From assembly GCA_002811675.1 (NCBI GenBank), contig PDIM01010266.1, forward strand, positions 61,016-87,217: 26,202 nucleotides of DNA, written 5' to 3'. Shown here piece after piece: positions 9,240-17,635 of the stretch. The notes under the pieces are model-generated. The model was not told the DNA's origin, did no database searches, and saw nothing but the letters and a program-made list of their open reading frames with translations. Both the position numbers and the translations under genes were made by a program. The stretch's first letter is position 1. Each line of letters starts with the position of its first letter. The stretch is from Ichthyosporea sp. XGB-2017a. Its lineage: Eukaryota; Opisthokonta; Ichthyosporea.

Positions 9240-9340
9240 AGCTTTCGTGTAATTAAGGAGGTGATTTATTCAGGTTTTGAAATGCTTATAAAGTACAATA
9301 AGATATCTCTTTGTCTTATTTTCGGTGATTTAGAAACGTG
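9240..9340. terminator. Shared 3' region of two convergent genes
   Basis: Only 101 bp separate the ABC stop (9239, +) from the receptor stop (9341, -). On the plus strand AATAAA at 9235-9240 overlaps the ABC stop codon. On the minus strand AATAAA is at 9270-9265, about 70 nt past the TAG of the receptor gene. The two transcripts probably overlap at their 3' ends. Confidence 0.5.
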
Positions 9341-12300
9341 CTACTCTCTCTTTGCAGTTTGAATACTTGACTCATTTCTATCGCTTTCATTGTGAAACTC
9401 TTCGACGTAAGTTACTTTAACTTCTTCGGCTTCCTCTTGCCCTAGGATTTCAGAGGGGACGCTAGCAACCGTCCCCAAACTACATCTACGAGAGGAGTTT
9501 TCTGAATTGCAGAGAGAAGCGCTTATGCCTTTTATACTTCCTATCTCAGTAATAGAAGAACCACTAAGTTCTAAAAGCTTGGCATGAAGGCGAAAATCGA
9601 CGTCACGAAGTGACCGTGATCGGAAGCGAATCCCAGCTTGCTTATATGCTTCTGCCGCGCTGTCCAGAAACAAATGCATCCTTTTACTGTCATCCATGCT
9701 TGAGCATTCGTCCCAAAAGATGGCCAGCTTAAGCATGTTTTGTAAAATATGCTCGTCCTTCTTGCTAACGGAATGGGAAAGACAATAATTATGAAACTCA
9801 CTCCAATTACTCGCTTTTGCTGCGTGGAGTGCCTTCTTTGCATTTATGACCCCGTCGACCTCACTCGTCTTTCGTGTATGCTGCATTTGGTTAAGTAGAG
9901 TGTCGAGCATACTTTTCTTGTGCTTCGTTTCTCTCTTTTTCGGGTTCAAGAGCCAATGCGGATACTTTTTCCTTGTATACAGAATTACCGTAATGACAGA
10001 TCCCAAGAACATAAAACTGACCGCAGAGAGAGGAATGACAGGAGATGTAACATCAAGGGCATGTGTGATTAACACCACAAGAGCTACGAGAAACGCGATT
10101 GGGCTTTGAACTTTTATCCAAAAGTTAATACAAGGTACATTAACAACCTCCCCAAGATACAGGTGATTGTAAGCTGCCCTTACTAAAATAGCTGTCATGA
10201 AAAATGGTAAGAAGATGAATGGATAGATTCTAAATGCACCTTTGGCAATAATGACAACATAAAAAAATACTTGCGAAAAAAACACATATTTTCGTCTCAT
10301 TGTGATGGTTAGATTATAATTCAGTTCCTTCCAGAAGTGACAGGTTAGAATAGTGAGTGGAATAAAACATAAGAGTAAAATCCCCGACAAAACCAGTACA
10401 GTTTTGTGAAGCATCGTGAAACAGGTACGTGTGCAAAAGGGCTGTATAACAGCAACATTAATAAATGGGATAAAGGCGCACTGGAAATTATACATCAGTG
10501 CACCGACACTTGGAAGGATTCCAACTGTACTAACCAGCTGTAGATACATCAGACCAGGGGAAAGAAACATTTCACCCAACCACCATTGGCTCACCATATC
10601 GTCATATTTGAGAAGAAAAATAAGGCAATAAACGCACCACAAGAAGATAATAAAAAGCCAAAAGTAAGTTACGAAAAACAAATCCCCACCTTGAAGGACA
10701 AACGAATCCAAAATTTGTTCAATCACTCCTTTATCGGAAGACCACGAAACGTGAGTTGATAGTGATACGCCAAGCATGAACACAAATTCAGCCCAAACAC
10801 CGACAACGGCAGATATATTTGACCAAGTGAATTTTACTGAATCTTGATTCTTCATCTTTGGCTCTGCCTGCAAGAATCCAGTCCCAACAATGTAAATGAC
10901 AACAGTGGCAGTCAATGCTATTCCGTTGAGCACAAGAAAGATACTAACTATTGTCATTCCATCCCTGTAATTTTCCCAAGAATAGGCAGACTGGTGGTAC
11001 ATTGAATATTCAGTATCCTTTGACATATCACAGACTGAAGGAATAGGCTCACAAACGTCACCATAAAATCCACTAAAACATTCACACAACCCTGCAACAC
11101 AGTCCCCTTGGCCATTACAAGTGCCATTTATACCAGATGCACAAGGGTATATTCCTGAGTGTCGGACTTTGATCCCTTCGTACATCGGTTTTGGTACAGT
11201 TCGGTCTTTCACAAATATAACTGCAACAGTTGAAGCATTGTAGAAGTAGTTTACCCTTGGGATATTGCAAGTTTTCCCCACATAATCTCGATGGCACTCA
11301 CACTCATTCTGATCATTACATTCGCCAAGTAAACCACAGCCAAGGTCACTAAGACATTGTTTGGGGGTATCTGAATGTAAAACGTGTTGTATCAAAGTAC
11401 CATCAGCACCATATGCCAAAAGGTGAATAGTTTCACTGTCCGGCTCCATATCAAAGGTTTGATACTCTATTCTTATTCCAGAGCTAACAAGTGCACGACC
11501 ACCCACCGACAGAGAATACTCTCGCGGTGGAGTTGTTTCCCAAACGCAATAGGTATTCATTGAGTTGTAAAATTGTGTAGCTTGAGAAACAAATGATCCC
11601 TTTGGCAAAAAATACTTGCCACTACCATCGAGACACTGGTTTGACCAGCAATAGTCCCCATAGTACCCCTCGTCACAAATACATTCTCCTTCTCTGCAGT
11701 GTCCTCCCTCACAAAGGCTTTCACAAGTACTATTTGTTGCAACGACTTCGTATTCCAGTTCAAACCCATCAAAGCCAGAAGCTATGTCAGTATCATATGA
11801 AACTGAAAAATTACTAGACTTCAGATATATTGGTGAAGAGCTTGCATTAAGGAATGAGCTATCAAAGCTGGCGACCCTTAATCTCTTGTTATCATTGCCT
11901 TTCACATTTAGATACGCTTCATCAAAACCATCAAAAATATTAAATGATTTGAATTGAATCTTCACCGTAGAGTTTGTCGGTACATTTACATCCCACAAGC
12001 AATCCATTCTTGGCTGTGTTTTGGTATTTGCTGAATTTGTTTTGATTTTGCCTTTGGTCCCTTTCATGTGCTTAAACCCACCACAATGAGGAGTTGCACA
12101 AAATGTACCCGAATATGCAGAATGACACACACATATGCCGTCCATGCACACCCCATTAGTAGGGCCATTGCAATCCATATCTGTAACACACAGGGCCGTA
12201 GACAACAATGAGTATCTTAAGATCAATCCTTGATTGGCAGCAATCCCAAATGGACAATACCCGAATACGTTCGTATGCTTGCTATTACTTTTCAAATGAA

Positions 12301-13747
12301 CCTGTACGATAACTGACCCCTTGAAGTACATGACCTCCATATCTTTTCTGGTGTATTCCTGAAAACGGAATAGTTCCCGTCCTGTGCTTGCCTCGAAAAT
12401 CACCATTTGGTCTTCAAGCCATACATAGTCCACGGTCATTTTTATAACACTACTTGCACTCGGTGCATTCAAAGTGAAACGGCAAATCCTCGGGTTTGGA
12501 TTATTTCCACGAACTTTAAGAATTTGCTCTGTTTTGTCAACTGTAAGCTGTGTCACGTTATTGCAGGACTCTTCAGTGCTATCATAAGTCAGTGTGTACG
12601 CTTGATTCACCATGTCTTTGAAGTCAAGCTTGCTTTTTGCTATTGCTGCCTCAACAAATGAAGTGTTGAAAACATTTCCTGCTGAAAGCTGGGGTAAAAA
12701 GCTGATTTCGTTCAGTCTGTAAATCATCCCCACTAATGTTTGGAAAGATATAAGAAGTTGTTCGTTCATAAACGAGGCTTGCTCATCGAATTTTACCCAG
12801 TCCAATTCGCCAATTTCAAATGACCGTGGAACCTTACCGTTGTGTAGCCCAAGAAGTTTAAGTTCGGGATTGTCATTCCCAAACCTAGTAACAAGCGAAG
12901 CATTAAAATGTTCTCCCCACAGCTCCCATGTCTTAGCGATCCTTGATCTCCTGTCATTCCAAACATTTTTCCATAAGGCTACCAAAACATCCACCACTCT
13001 TTGCACAGCAGCGGGATGCTCCTGTATAACTGAATCATGCACAATCATAGAAGTTGCTTCCTCATAAGACCACTTGCCCAGATCATTGGAGGAGATAATT
13101 GCTTTTCCTCCATTTGCTGCTATGTGTCTTGCTGCTTTTTCATACTTAATAAAGGCCCCATCAATTTTTCCCTCATCCCAGGCTTTGATAAACTCATCTT
13201 GCGAGCTTAAAAATACGTATTCCCTTAAATCTGTCGGAATTCTAAATAGATCGAACATTTCGCTAGCATAGAAGTGTGACGAGCTTGCATAAACTGTCCC
13301 AATTTTAAACTTTCTTGAATAACCAGCCATTCCCGAAGGATCAGTAATGTTAAGGCCCACTTGAACATAAAAATTATTTTCAACCTCCCTTTTCCGCAGC
13401 GCATAAGTCACCTTCACATTATTCTTGTTATTAACATTCGCGAAGGCAAGCAGTGTCACAGCGATGGTACTTTGAACCCCTAAAGCAAATGATATGGTTC
13501 CTGATTCAAAGTTTTTAATGATCTCAAGGGGATCATCTATCCTCACGGCTAGAAACTTGTATTGATCATTATCAAATAGACGATTAGCTATAATGTAATT
13601 CACGATATCCGTATCTTGAGCAAATCCAAACACTATCTCCTGCTGCGAAGCCGCGTTGACCCCCGACGATGCCCCTTCCCAAAACACTACTTCACCCGGT
13701 CCCAGCAAGACTACTACTAGAAGCACTTGCAGCAATCGCGGAGCCAT
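9341..13747 (-). CDS. TauA/SsuA-like solute-binding domain fused to CUB/EGF modules and a polytopic membrane domain
   Basis: Encodes 1468 aa in one uninterrupted frame; stop TAG. ATG 13747 is the first ATG and is followed by a signal peptide (MAPRLLQVLLVVVLL). Residues about 37-340 resemble the periplasmic binding proteins of bacterial taurine/sulfonate ABC importers: IGTVYASSSHFYASEMF, FIKAWDEGKIDGAFIKYE and VIQEHPAAVQRVVDVL align with TauA-type sequence. Then come CUB-like 1 (about 395-516), EGF 1 (520-550), CUB 2 (555-668), EGF 2 (675-700), a CUB-like 3 that seems to hold EGF 3 (798-827), and EGF 4 (869-899). About nine hydrophobic spans fill 930-1260, followed by about 200 cytosolic residues. 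Many N-glycosylation sites support an extracellular N-terminus. It may sense or capture a small solute at the cell surface; that role is inference. I do not recognise the membrane module. Confidence 0.85.
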   Translation of the reverse strand: MAPRLLQVLLVVVLLGPGEVVFWEGASSGVNAASQQEIVFGFAQDTDIVNYIIANRLFDNDQYKFLAVRIDDPLEIIKNFESGTISFALGVQSTIAVTLLAFANVNNKNNVKVTYALRKREVENNFYVQVGLNITDPSGMAGYSRKFKIGTVYASSSHFYASEMFDLFRIPTDLREYVFLSSQDEFIKAWDEGKIDGAFIKYEKAARHIAANGGKAIISSNDLGKWSYEEATSMIVHDSVIQEHPAAVQRVVDVLVALWKNVWNDRRSRIAKTWELWGEHFNASLVTRFGNDNPELKLLGLHNGKVPRSFEIGELDWVKFDEQASFMNEQLLISFQTLVGMIYRLNEISFLPQLSAGNVFNTSFVEAAIAKSKLDFKDMVNQAYTLTYDSTEESCNNVTQLTVDKTEQILKVRGNNPNPRICRFTLNAPSASSVIKMTVDYVWLEDQMVIFEASTGRELFRFQEYTRKDMEVMYFKGSVIVQVHLKSNSKHTNVFGYCPFGIAANQGLILRYSLLSTALCVTDMDCNGPTNGVCMDGICVCHSAYSGTFCATPHCGGFKHMKGTKGKIKTNSANTKTQPRMDCLWDVNVPTNSTVKIQFKSFNIFDGFDEAYLNVKGNDNKRLRVASFDSSFLNASSSPIYLKSSNFSVSYDTDIASGFDGFELEYEVVATNSTCESLCEGGHCREGECICDEGYYGDYCWSNQCLDGSGKYFLPKGSFVSQATQFYNSMNTYCVWETTPPREYSLSVGGRALVSSGIRIEYQTFDMEPDSETIHLLAYGADGTLIQHVLHSDTPKQCLSDLGCGLLGECNDQNECECHRDYVGKTCNIPRVNYFYNASTVAVIFVKDRTVPKPMYEGIKVRHSGIYPCASGINGTCNGQGDCVAGLCECFSGFYGDVCEPIPSVCDMSKDTEYSMYHQSAYSWENYRDGMTIVSIFLVLNGIALTATVVIYIVGTGFLQAEPKMKNQDSVKFTWSNISAVVGVWAEFVFMLGVSLSTHVSWSSDKGVIEQILDSFVLQGGDLFFVTYFWLFIIFLWCVYCLIFLLKYDDMVSQWWLGEMFLSPGLMYLQLVSTVGILPSVGALMYNFQCAFIPFINVAVIQPFCTRTCFTMLHKTVLVLSGILLLCFIPLTILTCHFWKELNYNLTITMRRKYVFFSQVFFYVVIIAKGAFRIYPFIFLPFFMTAILVRAAYNHLYLGEVVNVPCINFWIKVQSPIAFLVALVVLITHALDVTSPVIPLSAVSFMFLGSVITVILYTRKKYPHWLLNPKKRETKHKKSMLDTLLNQMQHTRKTSEVDGVINAKKALHAAKASNWSEFHNYCLSHSVSKKDEHILQNMLKLAIFWDECSSMDDSKRMHLFLDSAAEAYKQAGIRFRSRSLRDVDFRLHAKLLELSGSSITEIGSIKGISASLCNSENSSRRCSLGTVASVPSEILGQEEAEEVKVTYVEEFHNESDRNESSIQTAKRE

Positions 13748-13772
13748 ATTTACAAACACTATTTGGCGTTAA

Positions 13773-13851
13773 CTGCGTCAGTTGGTTTCCGACTGTCTAT
13801 ACCAAGCTGTAGGGATCACCCATACATGGATAGAATATCAAGATCACTTAC
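13773..13851 (-). other. Possible 5'UTR intron of the receptor gene
   Basis: A perfect GTAAGT donor on the minus strand starts at 13851. An acceptor ending GACGCAG at 13773 would give a 79-nt intron, within the 74-115 nt range of the introns found here; nearer CAG acceptors at 13793 and 13807 would give 59 or 45 nt. An in-frame TAA just upstream of the ATG means splicing would not extend the protein. It would remove some upstream ATG codons. Confidence 0.3.
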
Positions 13852-13903
13852 CACCATCACACAAAGCAACAAGTAAAATCCCTCAACTTAAATTCATTAA
13901 AAT

Positions 13904-13949
13904 AAAAAAAAAAAAAAAAAAACGAAAAAAAAAAAAAAAAAAAAAAAAA
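13904..13949. repeat. Poly(dA) tract (poly(dT) on the receptor coding strand)
   Basis: Runs of 19 and 25 A separated by CG. Read on the receptor's strand this is a poly(dT) block about 160-200 nt before its ATG, the same placement as the T tract of the ABC gene. Confidence 0.75.
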
Positions 13950-15078
13950 CGAAAGAAAAAATAAAATCAAATATCCTCTTATACTCCTTGATTTGGTTCA
14001 CACAATTTCCCCAAATGGTAAACAGAGGTACAGCTCCGTTAGGGTTACCTCAGGGTCTGCTTGCTTTCGTGTGCAGGAGTCAAACAGACAACACTTGTAG
14101 ACGTTATGTATGAATTGAAGCTTTGTCTAATGGGCCGAGTGTCTCTAGTCTCTATCTCTCTCTCCCTTTCTTTCGCTAAAAGTGGATGCTGAACATTTCT
14201 GTGTTTTTGCATTATCTAGTTATGTTGTGTGTTGCGACTAGGGGCTAGAAGTAGAGAATCATGTGAGGTAAGATGAAATGAACAGATATAGGAAGAAACT
14301 TCATTACTCTGGTATTATTTATTAGGCTCAAAGTGTTGAATCTCTACAGCTCTTTTTGTATCTCTGTGAAAGATGTGCTATGTCAGTTCCTTTACTTGTT
14401 TTAGTTAGACCAATTGTAATGCAGCAGATACAAGTGCATGGGGGCTGCTGAAAATTACTTATAGGATATGCGATAAAAGGAAAAGTCAGTGAGTCGCTTG
14501 CTGTGAATTATTACAGTATATAAGCGGAAAGTAGGTTAATGAAGCCAAATATTCGCCGAGGCTTTGATGGAAATGAAATAACTAAACCAAAGATATGTAT
14601 TACATAGTCCATACAGTAAACCATTTTAGAGGAATTGGTGAATCCCAGACTCTCATGTACTTTCTTTCTTGCATATAGTGGAGTAATATGATGTAGTAAG
14701 CTTTGGGAGGCAACCCTGTCGATTCTTATCTTTATATTTGAACCTCCTCAACGGATTATTACTTTGTTGCTTGTTCTCCTTAGTATACAAGCAAGGCCAA
14801 TCAGTAAAATCGAAAGCCCACACTTGGCGCCACTTTCCCAAATAACTGCATACCAAGCCCTTGTGATAAGCCATTGTGCTAATTAGCTGGGAACGTACCA
14901 AATCCCCTTAGATTCGATTTCATATCACCACTTCACTGTTGGAATGAGCAAATTGAAACTTGGTGCACTCTTTTAACCAGAAACTAATAACGTGAATAAT
15001 GCTACCCACAATTGTCCGATTATTGACGTTCGGGCTCAGAACGCGCGCATGCAGTCATCATGGGTTGTTTGGAATACT

Positions 15079-15100
15079 CAAGGAGCGGTAGCGCTCCTTG
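15079..15100. repeat. 9-bp-arm hairpin
   Basis: CAAGGAGCG (15079-15087), loop GTAG, then CGCTCCTTG (15092-15100): a perfect stem with a tetraloop, more GC-rich than its surroundings. No T run follows on either strand, so it is not a typical terminator. Could be a structured RNA element or a binding site. Confidence 0.55.
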
Positions 15101-15226
15101 GAAAAGTGGGTTCCCGTCATCTAGGGAAAACGAAACATGACTCGAAGGTATTAAGACAGCGGATATTCCAGATTCTAATTGATAGCTGGCTTTTTTGAAG
15201 AAGATCTGCTACGCTTCTAATTAGAC

Positions 15227-15240
15227 TATGTAGCTACATA
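15227..15240. repeat. TATGTAGCTACATA palindrome
   Basis: A perfect 14-bp palindrome that shares the TATGTAG/CTACATA half-site with the hairpin at 2616-2636, without its 3-nt spacer. Confidence 0.5.
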
Positions 15241-16060
15241 ATATAATTAAAATAGTTCTCCAGTTTTACGGACCATCTTTAATATCTTTTGCAGTCACAA
15301 TGAAATAACGATTATCTTTTTGTCTTTGACAGTAATCAGCGATAATTCACACGACAAATTACGAAGTGTAGGGTCAGGTCAAATATGGGTCAAAGGTTTT
15401 GCAATAGTATGAGAAACTGGTCAGGCAATAAATACAATATCGTTACAGTAATATTATCCGGCCCGCCTCTCTCCAGCTTGCCAATTTCTAAAGTACATAA
15501 TATATACCAGTTTGTACTGTACTCATTCTCGTTTTGTTACCATTGCTAACAATAATTCGTTTCCATCCGGTTTGCTGTAACAAGATTCAATAGGAGGTTT
15601 GGCTAAGTATGTAACAGTTGGTCGCTAAGCAAATATATTGTGCATGCTATTGCAAATTACTGTAGTCGTTCTGCTCTTGAGGGCAGTGCTCGCTAAAAGA
15701 GGGCGTTTCATTTTCTTGGGCCACTTATAATGTCAGAGTCATTGCGGGCAAAGCCTTCTCTACTTTTACATAGTTCTGATAACCTATTAAGGCAAAAAGC
15801 CAAAAGTTGCAGTATTACAAAATAAGGGGAAGAACTGTTTTTGGCGTTTTCCGAATGCATTAATTATTAACAACTAAAACAACAAAAAACCTGCATTTAA
15901 GGGAAAACCAGAAAGAAAGAAGTATAGAATTACGGAGCTTGTGGGGAATATTCAGATGTCCACAAGAGCTCCCACTTCCCAGAGTTTCAGGGCATTACAC
16001 TTGATATCTCCTTCATTCACTCCCTCATTCATTCATTCATTTTAGTTTCTGTTTGGAAAG

Positions 16061-16068
16061 TATAAATA
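16061..16068 (+). promoter_or_regulatory. TATA box of the 16272 gene
   Basis: TATAAATA in the context AAGTATAAATAGGAGGG, preceded by a (TCAT)n run at about 16025-16040. Transcription would start near 16090-16100, about 175 nt before the ATG. A related TCATTCATTCATT run precedes the CSC1 promoter at about 2802-2815. Confidence 0.6.
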
Positions 16069-16271
16069 GGAGGGGGCTTGTTAGTTTGGGGAATGCAAGA
16101 AGTGGTGAAGAATTCTGATATCGAAAGGAAAGAAGAAGAGAAGTAGACAAAAAGAGATTTAGATTTGATTTTGGTTATCAAACTAAACAGGTTTATTTTT
16201 TGTATATCGAATCTGGAGTTTTTTTGTCTCTTCTGCTTTTGATTTTTTTCACTGGTGTAGATTTTTCAATA

Positions 16272-17429
16272 ATGGTTGATTTGGGAAGTGGGCTTAGCAA
16301 TTCTCGATTGAGAACGGTTGATAGCCATGGTGGTGGACTACGAGGAAAGCTGAAAGAGGTGAATGATCTTGCTCACGAAGCCAGTCGAGCCTCTGTCTTG
16401 CCACCCCCTTGTGAGCTTTCCGGAGGGGAGCTGCCATCTTACGATAGGGTAGTTGAAGCCATTGAGGATAGGGAATTACCGCCCAGATACGTCCCTGTTC
16501 AAAGCAGTTCTGTCGGCGAGGAAGAGCGGTGCTGTGACAGTGAGCCTGTGAGAAGGGCCACAATCTTGTATGAGAAACAACTGGCGTACATGAACTCACA
16601 TGTCAAATTAACAAAGAAAGGATTTCATTGTACTGACGCGGCTATTAAGACAGTGGAAGATATTGAAAATTACTTTCAGAGCTACTCAGTAAAACCTAAT
16701 GTAAAGTTGATTATTCGAGGATATCATTACAAGTACCAGGAAAATAATTTAAAGAAGCGATCTTTGATTTGCACAACAACCACTTCGCCTGATGAACGAG
16801 AAATTGAAGATTTCTACTTTGAAGAGGATATCACCTCACTTATTAAAGGTGACGGCAAGATTGCAATAGATGATGGGCAAGGAATGAAACGTCCAAGCGT
16901 GCCTTATATGAAGACTTCCAAACGGGAAGCCAACCAATGCCCTCGTGTCAAAGAAGTATTTGAAGAGTATTTGGAGAGCAATGCTACAGTCAAAGATATC
17001 AAAATGTACCGCAAAATTTTATGGCGAATGGAGTTTGTAAGAGATGCGCTTCGTAGTATTGCGAGATATGCTGGCTACCCATTTCATCTGGATGTTAGTC
17101 TTGATATTTCCTCAAGGCGAGTGTCTATGTCTAACGATAACAAAGCAGCAGCTGCTCTTTTGAAAATGTCTAATACAAAGGCCAAAGTGGCGGCAACTGC
17201 CTCCGTTCTTGGACTGTTTGTCTTTCCTGTTCTGCGAGAATGTATGCGCAAGTCATGGAGCTGCTTGACTTGCGAGTATGAGCTGTGTTTGGGTGAGTGC
17301 GAAGCAATTGAAATTTACGCTGATAAATTGTTTTCTCTCATTGATAATTGGAAATCGAGCACCGCCGTAGGCCGTCTTTGTGTACATAAAATGAATCGCC
17401 AACGGGAAATGGTATTGGCCAACAGCTAA
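16272..17429 (+). CDS. Hypothetical protein, unrecognised family
   Basis: Encodes 385 aa, intronless, stop TAA. I do not recognise a domain. The first 80 residues are low in structure and carry proline motifs, LPSYDRVV and LPPRYVP; the second fits the PPxY pattern bound by WW domains. The middle (about 85-215) mixes charged and aromatic stretches such as IIRGYHYKYQENNLKKR and DFYFEEDIT. The C-terminal third looks helical, with several Cys (SCLTCEYELCLGEC). One hydrophobic stretch, about residues 305-325, is a weak membrane-span candidate. The frame stays open upstream to a TTG at 16200 and would add a hydrophobic leader, but no ATG exists there, so 16272 is preferred. A clear TATA box and a 3' AATAAA support a real gene. 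It is convergent with the OS-9-like gene. Confidence 0.75.
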   Translation: MVDLGSGLSNSRLRTVDSHGGGLRGKLKEVNDLAHEASRASVLPPPCELSGGELPSYDRVVEAIEDRELPPRYVPVQSSSVGEEERCCDSEPVRRATILYEKQLAYMNSHVKLTKKGFHCTDAAIKTVEDIENYFQSYSVKPNVKLIIRGYHYKYQENNLKKRSLICTTTTSPDEREIEDFYFEEDITSLIKGDGKIAIDDGQGMKRPSVPYMKTSKREANQCPRVKEVFEEYLESNATVKDIKMYRKILWRMEFVRDALRSIARYAGYPFHLDVSLDISSRRVSMSNDNKAAAALLKMSNTKAKVAATASVLGLFVFPVLRECMRKSWSCLTCEYELCLGECEAIEIYADKLFSLIDNWKSSTAVGRLCVHKMNRQREMVLANS

Positions 17430-17484
17430 GGGAAAGAAAAGACATCATACCAAAGGCAAGCGTATCTATTGACTACTTAATGCA

Positions 17485-17500
17485 ACACACACACACACAC
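17485..17500. repeat. (AC)8 microsatellite
   Basis: Eight AC units in the 206-bp gap between two convergent genes. Likely 3'UTR simple sequence. Confidence 0.85.
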
Positions 17501-17571
17501 TTAACTTGTAAATCTTTTAATTTCACAGAAGTGAATCAATGTAAATAACGAGCGCTCTCAGTTATATCCTG

Positions 17572-17577
17572 AATAAA
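17572..17577 (+). terminator. Candidate poly(A) signal of the 16272 gene
   Basis: AATAAA 143 nt past the stop codon. On the opposite strand an AATAAA (17635-17630) directly abuts the TAA of the OS-9-like gene, so that transcript could have a very short 3'UTR. Confidence 0.5.
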
Positions 17578-17635
17578 TAGTCAATATTTCAAACAACCGT
17601 GTTACAATATACTTGTTTGTGACTTGCTATTTATT

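Larger units (their letters stand above)
13748..16271. other. Divergent intergenic region
   Basis: Lies between the receptor gene (-) and the unknown 385-aa gene (+). It contains the receptor's T/A tract (13904-13949), two inverted repeats (15079-15100, 15227-15240), five TACTGTA/TACAGTA sites between 14512 and 15664, and the TATA box of the next gene. No credible coding sequence, tRNA or rRNA is seen. The best short frame, on the minus strand near 14653-14901, begins at TTG and has no recognisable domain. Confidence 0.65.

Noticed and set aside
13748-13759. GTG start four codons upstream in the receptor gene
   Set aside because: A eukaryotic start should be ATG; Met at 13747 is followed at once by a good signal peptide.
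14653-14901. 82-codon minus-strand frame in the 2.5-kb intergenic region
   Set aside because: It starts at TTG; from its first ATG it is about 73 aa, with no domain, TATA box or conserved pattern.
14992-15198. 68-codon plus-strand frame
   Set aside because: Non-ATG start, no recognisable protein, and it crosses the hairpin at 15079-15100.
16200-16271. TTG-initiated extension of the 385-aa protein
   Set aside because: Non-AUG initiation is rare and the stretch sits in a T-rich leader; kept as a finding, not as the called start.
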